Assembly: GCA_029379385.1 (NCBI GenBank)
Contig: CM055611.1
Coordinates: forward strand, 10,664,001-10,728,000
DNA length: 64,000 nucleotides
From: Quillaja saponaria
Lineage: Eukaryota; Streptophyta; Magnoliopsida; Fabales; Quillajaceae
Reading direction: 5' to 3'
How positions within the stretch are numbered: the first letter of the stretch is position 1; each line of letters starts with the position of its first letter. This document shows positions 45,900-58,315 of this stretch, one piece after another. The position numbers and the translations under genes were made by a program. The notes below the pieces were generated by a model that did no database searches, was not told where the DNA came from, and saw only the letters and a list, made by a program, of their open reading frames with translations.

Positions 45900-46975
45900 T
45901 TAAATTGCAGAGAACCTATTTGAGATTAAACTTTGATTGGATGAATAGTTCCTAATATATTAAGGAACACTTCTAGAACTTTGCAAGTTTTAATTTTGTG
46001 ATATGTGTATTATGGAGGTGTTGGAAGTCACTATTGGGGTTTTTGGGTTCTGTATGTGCCTAATTTGGTGTAACTAGTTTTAGATGGCCTTAAGAGATGA
46101 TTTAGGAGTGGGTTTCTTAAAAGGAATTGTTCCTAACTTCTTAGGGAATTGTTTTGGAAAATTTCATGAGGTGGCTCCAAGTGATGTGTACTTTGGAAGT
46201 ATTGAAATATGCTGTTAAGAACTAGAGATTGCATGTGTACTTGGTTTGGTACAACTTAGTTTTAGAAGTCTTAGAGGCCAGCTTGAAGATAAAGTGTAGA
46301 TGAGCTTAGAAAAAGTAGTTTACTCTTTTTTTTGTTAACCTATTTGGAGCTTTATGTCTAGCAACAGACAGAGAGGACACTCTGTTTCCCATGTTTCATA
46401 CCTTTGTTGGTATATTGTGATTTCCAAAGGATTGGTTGAGAATTAGGAAAACTATTACAAAAAAGTTGTAGCAAACATCGTAATGAAGATTTTGGCACCT
46501 TCCTTGATCAATAGGTTGTATATTAGAATTATGGTTGGTAGGACTTACATGTTACTTGCATTGTGGATAGTTATGTATATTAATCTATATAATAATGATT
46601 TTGAATATATGACTGACTAAATATGCATGAGATTATTTTCTACCATGCTATATGCTTGTTAATATAGGTGCTCTATGATACTTATTGTGTTATAAGAAAG
46701 TATAAGTCCTAAATTATGCACCAATATAGGTTCTACATAACACTATGCTTATGTTAAGGCTGTTTCATGTGTTCACAGATAGTATGTTGCATCGCACCCT
46801 AACAGGTAGTAATAAGACTCTGAGGCAGCTAGGGATGATGTTTGGCTATGTAATGCTTAGAATAGTGTAATTTACATTCATTTGAAGATTACAAGCTAAC
46901 TATGAAATAGTTAATTAAGTTCTTTTAAACTTTGTAAATGAATCTATAATATCTATATAGTTGGTTCATGGGTTC
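45900..46975 (-). repeat. LTR-like family D, copy 2 (right arm of inverted repeat)
   Basis: Reverse complement of 43210-44380 with roughly 80 percent identity by eye: matching blocks include CTGCCTCAGAGTCTTATTAC, TTCTCAACCAATCCTTTGG, GGAAATCACAATATACCAAC and AGAACCCAAAAACCCCAATA. Confidence 0.7.
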
Positions 46976-47631
46976 ATGGGTTTAAACTTTTAAACCTCCT
47001 TCACCTTAATTTATAGACCTTTTGATCCTAGTTTAATTAAACTAGGATTCTTTTAAAGCATGTAACGGCAACTGTAGAGTGATACTCCACATCGTTGCAT
47101 TGTTGAAGGTTCTGCATAATCCTACTCGGATTACACCTCCTCACGCCTTGGCTTTATGTTTATGGGCACTGTGGCACCATTCCCTCAGTTTTTTAATGAA
47201 ATTTTCCTTCTCATTTTGCACCACGGCTTTATTTCATTGGTACTGCAGTGCATTTGTCTCTGTCTAAGTTTTGGTCAAGGTCAATTGGGGATGCCACGGT
47301 GTGTAGTCAGTGGTATTGTGGTACATAGCTTTCTGGCTTATTTATGCAATTCTTGAATTTACTGGTGCCGCGGCTCAAACTTTGTTATGCCTCGATGCAA
47401 TTCTCTCACCCTGATCCATCAGTTCTCCCTTCTCGCACCACGGCGCTATCTTCCTTGGCATTGCGGCTCTCAGAACTGCCTTCAATTTCTCTCATTCTTT
47501 ATGCAAAACTAGGACACTGCAAAGACACCTAAAACAAATTAAATAACAAGAACATAAAACTATTCCTAGGATTTAGCATAAATTAGGAATTAAAAGTGTG
47601 GTGAAATAACTCTATTTTACAGAGTTATCAG
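46976..47631 (-). repeat. Gypsy LTR fragment starting TGATAACTCTGTAAAATAG
   Basis: Minus strand begins at 47631 with TGATAACTCTGTAAAATAG, a start I recognise from plant Tat-type gypsy LTRs. The stretch 47100-47500 has several words with CACGGC/GCGGC and is GC-richer than its surroundings. Short open frames here are not recognised. Confidence 0.45.
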
Positions 47632-48478
47632 CAGAGGAGAGGAGGCATCCTGATTGATCTTGATTTCAGAAGCTTATATCGGGATGTGATACAATTTGTA
47701 GCTCTCATGTGCTAGCTTATGAGTTCAAAATTGCAGAAACACTATTTATAGATTTCACCTATGTGAGTATTGGAGTGGGACCACTGCTATGAAAACTAAG
47801 CTCAATTTTCTATAACACTCAAAAAGCTGGGAGAAACACAAAGTGAATGTGCTAGCTTATGATTTCAAAATTTTCACTTGGACTATTATGAGCAATATAA
47901 ATTTTTTAAATCCTTTAAACAGTCATAGTTCAAGATCATATTACACTATTCACTCTAGACCAAGATTTGTAAAAATGCTAAGTGTAAATTCAAATCAATG
48001 CTACTTTTATTAAGCACGGTAGTCTATCTTTGCCTAATATTATGTAGAATGTTTTTTCATTATTTTATTGAAATAAGTGAGGGATTGTTGTTCAATTTTA
48101 ATGAAAATAATATAATTGGAATTTATTAGGTAGTTTATTGAAATCATAAATTTGTAGGAGTTTCAAATTTTATCAGTTTTTATGGATATTGGATTGCTAT
48201 AATTTTAATATTTAATTTTGTAACTTAATCTCTTAATTCTCTATCCATTTCAATTTTGAAATTGAATTTATCTCAATTATTATTTTCATGTAAGAGTTAT
48301 AAAACTTTACTATTGTATAAACCATTCACTTCCACACTTTCTATACAACTTTTCTATATAACTGGATATTAACAATTTCCACACAATTCCATCTTTCATA
48401 TTCTACTAATATTTGGGCAATGAAAGGTGTGACTAGAAAGAACTCCTCTCCTTTCATATACATGGTATTGAGAGATAT
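47632..48478. repeat. Dispersed family E fragment and AT-rich spacer
   Basis: 47690-47930 is related to 54735-54897 (shared TTTCACCTATGTGAGTRTTGG, GAGTGGGRCC). The rest is AT-rich without features. Confidence 0.45.
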
Positions 48479-48712
48479 GGGCTCGTTTGGCATATCGTAT
48501 AATGATAACATGATAGTATAAAACTATCCAGTTGTCTTGTATAGAATGTTTGGCCACAAAATGATAGTATAGACTTATACAGTCAAGCAACTCTTATACT
48601 ATGTCTTACAATATAAAATAGAGATAGTAGGATAAGACAATAGTATAACAAAAAAATAATTATGCAGCCTAATACATTATATAATCCTATATTATACAAT
48701 CCTAAATGATAC
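48479..48712. mobile_element. MITE, about 0.23 kb
   Basis: Starts GGGCTCGTTTGGCATATCG and, inverted from the other end, GGGGTATCATTTAGGATTG, with subterminal GTATAAT words on both sides. This is typical of short plant DNA transposons. No convincing target-site duplication was found. Confidence 0.45.
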
Positions 48713-49124
48713 CCCAAATTAGCAAAATAATGTAGTAGCCAGGCTGTTGTATCATGGGGGCAATATGTCGATGCACTGGTTGAGCAACTTCCATAGTGAC
48801 ACGATTAGCCTTAAAGATAACAAGATGCTCGTGCCTCATCTCAACCTATTACCTAATTTTTGACTCAATCTCATTTCAATTTAATTAATTTATCTACAGT
48901 AGTTCATTTACTTTAATGTGGAATTATATTATTTACATTGTAATTTTGACATATTCCCCAACAATTTTAAGACAAATTACCACAAGATGTAAAACTTGTG
49001 TTAGATTCAAGAATGATTGATGTTGGAGTTGATACTTGAACAAATTATTTTATTTCAAGATATGGAAAGCACTAAAAAAACTGTAATACTGCAAACATAA
49101 AAAATGAATAGTTACTATTGGCCT

Positions 49125-49400
49125 TGCTCACTATCGACAGAACCCAGTTGGCAAAAGGCTATCGAAGATGTTGTTATCGCTTGAGCAACGCAATTTCTAC
49201 CAGTTGTCGGCAATATTTACTATCGATAGAAACTACAGACAACACGATGTTATTACAATTTGTCTCATTTAAGAAAGTTTTAGATAATTATTGACAATAT
49301 GTTGTCGGCATTACATTGTCGGTATTAAGTTCTATTGACAACATACCTATCGACAATACATTATTGGCATTATTTAGTGCTACTGACAAATGTGTAGTTA
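49125..49400. mobile_element. CACTA (En/Spm)-like subterminal repeat region
   Basis: At least eight short words of the types TATCGACA, TATTGACAA, TGTCGGCA and TGTCGGTA occur in both orientations in 270 bp (for example 49133, 49222, 49310, 49319, 49349). Dense, bidirectional motif arrays of this form are the transposase-binding ends of CACTA elements. I did not find a clean CACTA terminus. Confidence 0.5.
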
Positions 49401-49589
49401 GTAGTAAATTTCAATAATTTATGCACATATTTACCTCTATTTTTTTATTTTTTGGTTGGGTTTTTCCTATTTTTATACAATAAATCTGTTGAAGAAATAT
49501 TATAAATAAACTTTTGGGTTTTATATTCTAAAATTCACTATCATTATTATTCAAAAATTTGAAATATAGTCAAAATATATCAAATCCCT

Positions 49590-49690
49590 AATTAATCCAC
49601 TGACTGGACATCTGTAGCATGATCATCATCCATAACATCATCAGCCTTCGGCACTACGTTAGCATTAGCATTCGAAGCAGGGGAGGAATG
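49590..49690 (-). pseudogene. Possible C-terminal tail of a transposon protein
   Basis: Minus strand reads SPASNANANVVPKADDVMDD and then DHATDVQSVD, stop: an acidic, low-complexity C-terminus with codon-like texture. Its place beside the CACTA-like repeats suggests a transposase tail; no domain is visible, so this is weak. Confidence 0.3.
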
Positions 49691-50439
49691 CAATGCTAGT
49701 TATCATTAGCGAAGAAATAGCTTTAATAACATAATCAATTGAAATTGTAATAAATAATAGATAAATATGTGTAAATATATGTAAATGACTAATTGGTCCC
49801 CCATGGTCCGAATATAGCCAACATGTTTTGCATAGTTTTTTCATCGGATGTCCAAATGATGTTCTATTTCTTCTTACAAATCTTAATTGTCACTACGAAT
49901 GCTGTAATATGGTAGGCTTATCCTAAAGTTGTTTAAAAGATCATTTTACCACCTATGACCAAAAAAAGACCAAGATTATACTCACAAACATGTTAACTTG
50001 CATTGTTTTTTCATCATATGTCTAAATGACATTTTGTTTCATGCTGTAGTTTGGTCGACTTATCTTAAAGATCTATTTGGACTATTGATGCTGACTTATA
50101 TAATCAGTTTGCAGATCAAAATTGATCAGAAGCATTTGCAAATTGTGGATCAGCCTTTATCTATAGAAAGGTAAATGATAGATTAGTACGATTTATAGGA
50201 CTGGTGTAACAAGCAGATGAAGATGTGAGTGAAATTTGGAAGGTGCAGTGATGGTTACAAGAGGAAAGGGACAGTTTGAAGGTTGTATAGGTTGAAGGAG
50301 GTTATTGTTGAAGGTTGCAGGAAATTAGGATTAAGTTAATGGTGATAGAAGGTGGTCGATAGTGGTGTAATTAAGTGAATTCTAGAAAGAAAGATAAGCT
50401 TCTCTCTCTATGATTTTTCAATATAACTATCTTTTTAAT
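49691..50439. other. Unassigned sequence with an internal imperfect duplication
   Basis: The block AACATGTT..GCAT.GTTTTTTCATC at about 49820-49870 recurs at 49990-50040 with differences. No recognisable gene. Confidence 0.35.
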
Positions 50440-50950
50440 TGTGGTCCTATTAAGATACGGTCATTTTAGACACCAGATGCGACCATTTATCCAAGTAAAA
50501 CAATTACCTTCAAATTTAGCCTCTATGAGTGAGTTAGAATCAATAAAGTTCATAAAGTCCTGGACAGTATTAATGTGAGAAGGATGTAAACCAAATTTTC
50601 TGAAGTGAAAGCCACCACATTAAAATCCTTTGCCATTAACCAAGGATCCGTACTAGAACCAATTCAAGATAGAGATTACCATAGACCATGACAAAGTAAG
50701 GCATTATATCTTATGTAAGTAAAAGAACATTGCATAGCTGAATTACTATCCTTGTCCAAAATCTAACTATAATATGTTGGTTAGAACAACCGATCGTAAA
50801 GACAAATATGAGCTGTTTCCAGAGAATCCATATATGAGAATTTTAGGGGTTCCCATGTAAGTAATTTCGAAACTTCCTCTCTAACACCACCAAAAGAGAG
50901 AACATGTGTTGTTGTTTCCGAAGTTGTCCGATGTGGGCAACTTTATACCC
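50440..50950 (-). pseudogene. LINE endonuclease fragment
   Basis: Minus strand encodes DPWLMAKDFNVVAFTSENL (the GDFN block with K for G) followed by GLHPSHINTVQDFMNFIDSN and EAKFEGNCFTWINGRIW, the second and third conserved blocks of plant L1 endonucleases. Upstream pieces are broken. No RT part follows, so this is a short fragment. Confidence 0.6.
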
Positions 50951-51179
50951 TTCACTCTCCTTAAGATCCATATGAGGAACTTATTTATCATTACGTCTAG
51001 TTTGCTTGGTTATAAGAAGCTTCCCAGTGTCTAAATACTTCTCTAGATCTCCTTAGCCTTTCATTTTATGAAGATTTAATTGTTTCAGAAAGGCCTGTGT
51101 GAGTGCGGTTGTAGATCCCTTATTATTTGAGCGGGGATTGGCTCAGAAATTACCTCATGGTCTCTATATGAATATCATC

Positions 51180-51890
51180 CTAAGAAAAAGGCAATGAAGT
51201 GTAGGATGTGACCTTAGCTAATTCTGTAGAAGAATGTAATAGGTCCTCATTGAATTTAGGAGATAAAACTAAAATAGGTTTCGTGAGATCAGAAATAGTG
51301 CACTTCCCTATTAATGCTCCTCCGGTTGCAATATCAATTTTGATCCTTGTTTGATTTACCAAACCATTATAAAAGGTTTGGACTTGCAACCATGTTAGTA
51401 TACCATGGTGGGGGCATCTTCTAAGCAACTTCTTAAACCTTTCCCAAGCATCATATAAAGACTCTGAATCCAATTGCATCAATAAAGTGATATTATTCTA
51501 CAATTTTGCTATCTTGGCCAGTGGAAAAAACTTGGTTAAGAATTTTTGGGCCTTCCCTTGTAATGGAGTTACGAGGGAATGGTAGCTAGTAGCTCTTTAC
51601 CTTATCTTAGAGTGAGAAAGGAAAAAGGTGCAACCTTTAGTGCATCATATGGAACTCCATTGAGCATGAAAGTGTCACAAAACTCTAGAAAGCTTAATAT
51701 TTGGGAGTTTGGATCATCATTCAGGAATCCAAAAAATTGATTCATTTGTTGAAACATTTCGATTTTGCTAGGCTTGATATTTAAATTATTGGCTTGAATT
51801 GGTGGCCTTTAAATGCTCAAATGGAGGTCTTGCATAAGAGGGGCTACATAGTCCCACAAGGGCTTAGGTTCTTGATTTTCTGCCATTGCT
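51180..51890 (-). pseudogene. Ty3/gypsy gag pseudogene, family C
   Basis: Begins MAENQEPKPLWDYVAPLM near 51890; then after stops ANNLNIKPSKIEMFQQMNQF, NDDPNSQILSFLEFCDTF, LNGVPYDALK, and from 51482 SESLYDAWERFKKLLRRCPHHG, LQVQTFYNGL and an ALIGKCTISD segment. This is the Gag arrangement of plant Athila/Tat-like elements. At least three stops and one shift. Lies just inside the LTR at 51990-53350. Confidence 0.7.
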
Positions 51891-51989
51891 AGCCCTTGAT
51901 TTGAAGCTTGTAACTTTTCCTTTCCAGGTAAATCTTATCAATCTCGAGATCAAACGGAAGAAGCCCCAAGCTTCAGGTTCACCTCATTG

Positions 51990-53350
51990 TAAGAGCACGT
52001 ATTGTGAACAAGTAATAAATTGTAAGTAGAGATCGTTCCAATGAAAAATTATGTCTAACAATTATAAATACTAACATTAACTAATCTTAATTTTATCCAA
52101 ATGAATAAACTTTGAGATTTATAATTTAAACTAAACAAAATCAAAGCAAGCAAAAGTAGGAATATAATGGATAGAACCTAAGATTACAACTTCCCTCAAC
52201 ACTCACTTGGATTATTATTATCTTCTCATCGTTAGTTTTGATACTGAATTATTAACTCAGGGTTCTTATTTAATTATCAGTATCTTTCGAATCGCTTATA
52301 ATAATATCTAACGTAACCAATTCACTATATTTCTATGAGAATTAAGTTAATCTAAACTCATTAGGAATAGAACTAACTATGGCTATACAAGATATAGAGG
52401 TATATTTCTATCCTACATACAACTCAAATTCAAACAAGTGATATCTTATTCAAGGCTAATCCTAGATTTCCTTCGTCGAGGTTCCTTTAAGTTACCACAT
52501 CATTCTAAGTGGTGATTAAGTAATTAGAAGCATTAAGCATAGAATGAAATAAATAACTCATATATCAAACCTCAAGCAATCAAATTATAATATAAAACTA
52601 AGCTACATGTTGAGTTACATTGCAATCCTAGAAATAAAACTACTCCATGCTACTTAATGTAAACATGGATTTAAATAAAGAAAACATCAAAGAAATACAA
52701 GGAATGTAAATAGTAGATGATAGAAAAACTGATGGTTGTTAGCCTTCAATCTTCAATCATCCAAGCTCCTCTTGCTCTTTACATTCTTGATCCTTCTTTA
52801 AACTCTAGACTTTTTTAGATAGACTTGTGTGTCTTCAATCCCTCTTATATCCCTCTTTAAATAGGCTTTAAAACCATAAAAAAAAGTTCAATTTGGATTA
52901 AGAATTAGGTCGGCACAACAATAGTAGATTTTTAGAGGAAGGCATCACACTAGCACCATGGTGCCAGCTTTTTGGTGCCTAGGTGTTAGGGGTTGCAGTC
53001 CTTGGAGGCTTGGCACCAACTTTGGCACCAAACCTTTTTACTTGGTGCAATTTTGCACGATTTTGGTGCTAAGGTGCCCTTTTTTTGTGGCTATGGTGTC
53101 GACATATAAGAAATTCTTGTTTAACTCCAATTTAACTTTAAAGGTGTCACTTTCAAGCATTAAACCTTCAAAACACACAAACTAAGTTAAGAATGAATGA
53201 AACTCATAATTAAAGGCTAAATCCTAAGCATACTCAATTAGGATTCAACACCTTAATACAAATGACTCAACTAAGCAATAATCAAACTAAAACTTAAGAA
53301 CATAGCTAATAATATGACTAAAAAGGACAAGTAAATAAGGCTATTTCTTA
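51990..53350 (-). repeat. Family C LTR, flanked by internal sequence on both sides
   Basis: On the minus strand the polypurine-like AAGTTTGCGGGTGTG at 53353-53367 precedes the LTR start TGTGATAAGAAATAG, while on the other side gag follows at 51890. An LTR normally has internal sequence on one side only. Related fragment at 4380-5265. Confidence 0.6.
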
Positions 53351-54734
53351 TCACACCCGCAAACTTAAGGCTTTGTAAGTACTTGACAAAAGAAAAACTA
53401 AAACACAAATGAAAACAAATAATAGCCCATGGATGTACCACACTAAAACAATGATATCTTTAACATGCTCTCTAAAGCTTCACATGACCTTTAACTAAAT
53501 GTTAATTATAAGTATCACTCAAATTCATGCTTCAATTCTAGAGTAAGCAACAAATTCAAATAGATTTCCAATGTGTATGGGAATGATCTTTTAATAAGGA
53601 ATGCATGCAATCCATATAAGTTTATATCTAAGTAAATCTAACTTAGCACTTAAAAACAATTAGTTTGCTTTTCAACGGTCTCTCCACTAATGTAGACTCC
53701 ACTAAGGCAAGAATTACTAGGTCTTTATTAAGCTTGTAACGTAGGCTAGGGTAATTGTATGATAAAGGAAATTTAAGGCTTAAATTACCCTAAGCACATA
53801 GATCACTCTAGATCCTTAAGGAGCTCTTTTCATAACCCAAGTATTACCCACTTGACATACTATTTTCTTTTCACCACTTCATGTAAATTTTTTTTATTTT
53901 GCTTGGCTTTTTCTTTTGCCTTTTTTTGCAACTCTTGTCACAATACCAAATTATTTCTTTTTATTATGAATATAATATATATATATTTTTTTTAGGTAAG
54001 AGAAGTTTCTTTTTTGATAATGAAATTTCTCTATCATTGTTGATTTATTGACATTGTGGAATTTTCTATTTACAAATTAGATGAGATTATTTTTCCATTA
54101 TGTGAATGAATGTGGAATTATTTTTGTGTTGAAATGTATATAGTGGTGTGAAATTGGATTTACACTATATTCAACTTGAATGACCTGAAATAAGGTCAAT
54201 CACCCGATTTGCATCTGTGGAAAAAAATATATATATATAATATTGAGATTAGTATTAGTCATTCATAATACTTTGGCAAAAAATGAGCCAAGACCAAAAA
54301 AAAAACAAATTGGTAATTTTATTAAGAAAAAAAAAAAAAAAAACACTTGTTTTTATTTTTGTACATATGTGCACTATTGTAGAAAGTGGGTATAATGTAA
54401 AATATTTTCTAATCTTTTGATATTTAAATCGTGTAGTATTTAAATATCTAGCTAGAGTCAATAGATTGGATGGATACATTGAGGGGCATTGGTCTTAGCC
54501 AAAATAATAGAAAACTGCCTAAAATGATACACAACCTAGTGATTAGAGATCCTAAGAGCTAGGGTCAAAGGGAATAATGAATCATACAGTAGTTTGGGGA
54601 TGTGATTCACAACTAATTATGTAAATGCATATATTTATATATATCTTTTCAAGATCATCCCTATGATTTATGTGCAACTATACTACAATTAAATGTAAGG
54701 TAGAATTATTTTAATTCTTAATGAAATCAGTAGC
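53351..54734 (-). repeat. Family C 3' untranslated region and AT-rich sequence
   Basis: 53351-53960 follows the same block order as the family A 3'UTR (for example CTCCACTA...AGGTCTTTATTAAGCTTG). 53961-54734 is AT-rich with (AT)n and A runs (54325-54343) and shows no gene. Confidence 0.5.
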
Positions 54735-54897
54735 TCTTGTAAGTGGAGTGTCACAAATTGCAAAAACACCTTTGATGGTTTTCACCTATGTGAGTGTTGG
54801 AGTGGGGCCGTACCTATGAGAACTAATTCTTTGCAACATATGAAACTATAAGCACAAGTTCGTAATATGCAATATACATTTTTTGAATCTTTTAAGC
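54735..54897. repeat. Dispersed family E fragment at the duplication junction
   Basis: Related to 47690-47930. It ends exactly where the copy of 27754 and beyond begins (54898). Confidence 0.5.
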
Positions 54898-57800
54898 AAC
54901 TATTACACAATATAAGACCCGTACCCCACAACTCTAATGTAACTGCAAATTTTCACCATTTGACTTCAAGATTGAGATTCTGAAAAATTACTTTGTCGCG
55001 GCAAAGTTCATTATCAATAATAGTTGTCCGTGAGGTCCTGTTACTAAAAAACAAAAATCACATAAGAGGGATGAGTCCTATGGACTCAGTGAGTGGAAAA
55101 TAGTACCTAAAGAGTACTAGTATCATTCGACACAAGTAATGTAATATAATATAATATAGTTATATAATCATTTTAATATATCAGCATATTCTAAATCACT
55201 AATGCTATATTTACACAGTTATGGAATCATAACATTTAATGAATGCAATTCATTTTAGAACAATCAAGGCAATCAAAACATACCAAGCAAACAAAGGGCC
55301 AACAGAGTAACTCAGCCCCGCACAATAGTATCTCCCCCAACCGGGCATTTACGCACCCGCATAACAAGTTAATTCTCAGTACACAATCCATCCCACCAAG
55401 GCTGAGCACTCATTTCTTTTAAAACCATTGTTAGAATCAGAGTATCTCATATTAGAATATCAAACCAAAATATCTTAGGTGCACTTGGATTTTTACCTTC
55501 GGAAATAAAAAAATAATTTCTCATAAACATCTCACTTTGTTAGCCCTTATCAATAACAATCAATACCACACAAATATAATTCAACTAAATCACTGAAATA
55601 CTGTACTTGCTTATTTTTCATATCACGTCTATTTAATTACACATAATAATCTAGCCTCTAAAGGTAACAATAAACCACACACCTGAAACCGATTTCATTC
55701 ATTACTTACACTCATGTTCACGCATCCCATCGGGTCCACATTAGAATCCATAACAGAAATTCATATTCCCAAATAATACTTAGCTCATTAACGTTATTGT
55801 TATAATCTTTTACTTACTAAGCTTTTATTACAACTTTTATGGGTTTCTTTATGAAAGTTTTCTATTAAGTTATTACATGTCAAGTAGTATGAATTGTACT
55901 TTAGTGATAATAATGAAAAGACATTTTATATGTCTTGACAATGCATAGGATAGAAAGAAACTATTAGAAAAGATAGAAAGCACTAGTGAGATATAGAGGC
56001 TGAAACTGTCCAAACTTGAGGTTTGGACCAGTGTTCACTATAATGGTCATATCTTCTTCTAAGAAATTCCAAATCTAGTTTCGTAAAATTCATTAAATAC
56101 TAGACACATGTAGCTTTATAATGGTATATCATTTGTAATTTTTAGATGTGTATTGATATACAATTTATTCTTTGAAGTTGCATCAAATTTTGCAAAACAC
56201 TTATTTTGACAGCTATGACCTTACCTTAGTTAATTGAGCATAACTTTCTTTAGTAAAAACAAAATCCAATTTTGCTTGTTAGATTTATTAATAGACAAGT
56301 ATATCTATCTTTAGTAAGTGTAAAATTTTCCTAAAATTAGTCTTGAACTAACTCAATTCCTTACATGGACCAAAATAAGGCACTCATAAATTATGGAATT
56401 AAAACCTATACAACTCCTGTATAAATTATGGAACCAAAACAGGTTTAATCCATACCCGAAAATCATAACCCTGATTTCCACCACCTTCCAAGTATTCATA
56501 TTAAGGAATTAAAACCTGTACAACTCCTGATTTTCTCTTTAGTATGCTAGGAACAACTTTTACTTAGAGCTTCTATGCTAATCCTAACCACAACCCCGTT
56601 GAAGTCTCCCGAACTAACTAAAGGTCACTAAAATCCTGCATGGACCTATCCTTAGTCTATCAGCTCTAACGATCAATATACTTGGAATCAGAGTACAAAA
56701 TTTTGTAGTCATCACCTCAAGACCCTAAGCTACACTTTCTCTTTTGGAATCTTAATTTAATTCGGCTCTAAAAGCACCTGAAACCCAGGATTTCATTCAT
56801 CCACGAATCTGTCTCTGCACTCTCTTTAAAACCTGTTTAACTCTCATTTTTCACCACTTTCAAACTCCAATTCATACTCCTCATTGCAACATTAATTCAC
56901 TAACATTATTCCTAATCCAATTAAATTCAAGATTGTATTAATGATTTAGAATCAATCAAGAACTTACTTTCCAATATCAATTTAAACAAATTTTTACTCA
57001 TTAAGCTACAATCATTTTCTTGTAGATATTTTATCAACTACCTTATATGCATGTTTTTGTTCTAGCTTATGAGCAAGTATCAATATACTTATTACTGACT
57101 TTCATATGACCTCTCGATTACAACATTAACTAACCATTCATTGCTCTTTGTTTATGAACTTTTATTCAAAATAATTAGTTATTATATTTTCCATCAAAAA
57201 CTTAGACCAAACTTTCTAATGTCACCATGTTTCAAATTCTAATTCCTAGTTCATGTCTTTAAACTTTCTTCATTCATTTTATTTTCATCCTTTTTAGACC
57301 ATATATTATCATTCTAACTATTTATTTTTTTGATCCTTTGTACATCAACCTTTATGCATGTATTAACATTTGATTTCTTCTAAGCATTTTGTCAAACATC
57401 TAATGCAAATATTTTGTGGCTTTCATTGGGAAACTCTTGTTGAATTTGTCTAACACTCTAAATAAGTACAAGGAGATTACCACCCACGGTTTTGCCTAAC
57501 ACTCAAAAGCTGCCTTAGTTGAATTTGTGGCTGTCATTGGGAAACTCTTGTTACCCCCGGTTGTAGCTACTTCCACCACCTTGAGCAGCTACCAACACCA
57601 AAACAAATGTACCCCACAGTTGATCAAAGGTGTAAGGGATAGGAGTGCTAGCTACAGGGAAGAGCAAAGGCTAAACAAGGTTATTAGCAGTAAAAGGGAA
57701 AAGATTCAGCTGCTGCATACACGATTTTGAGAGAATGGAAGGAAAAACCAAAACAGAGCTCCTGTCTAAGGTTTCCTGCACCTTCTGCCGAGCTTCCTTG

Positions 57801-58315
57801 CTTGATTTTTAGCTCCTACACACCCATCACAAGGCTATACTGATGAAGGGACAAACTATGTTGACAAAGGAAGAAGGTGGAGTTAACGACCAGCCAAGAA
57901 AAATACCAAAACAGGGGCAGCAGCAAACCAAAGAAAAAAAGAAGTGAAGAGTTGGGAAGGTACTGGTTGGCCAGCCAAAATAAGGAAAGAAAAGGAAATA
58001 AAGAGAGAGAAAAAGAAAAAAAGAAAAAAAGAAAAAGAATTGATAAAGTCAAGGTCAACATGTTAAACTTGTGACTCTAATAAATCCTTCCTTTACACAC
58101 ACACACACATACACATATATACTTATGTAATTCAATTTACTTTTTTTGTATTATGTTTCACATCTAGAAAATAAAATTTGCATAAAACATAGCCTACAAA
58201 ACTTAATTTCAAGGTTGAGAAAATTCACAGAACGTAATTATTCCTACTTTATACCTATAGATACATACATATATAAATACTTGCCAACTTAACTTTATTT
58301 TACTTATTATCATTC
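54898..58315 (+). repeat. Dispersed family B, copy 5 (part of the duplication)
   Basis: Copy of 27754-31085. Hairpin blocks at 55073-55087, 55103-55117 and 55341-55358. Contains 82 extra bases after GTTGATCA at about 57626. Confidence 0.75.

Noticed and set aside
47079..47532. Three short plus-strand frames
   Set aside because: No family resemblance; lie within an LTR fragment read on the other strand.
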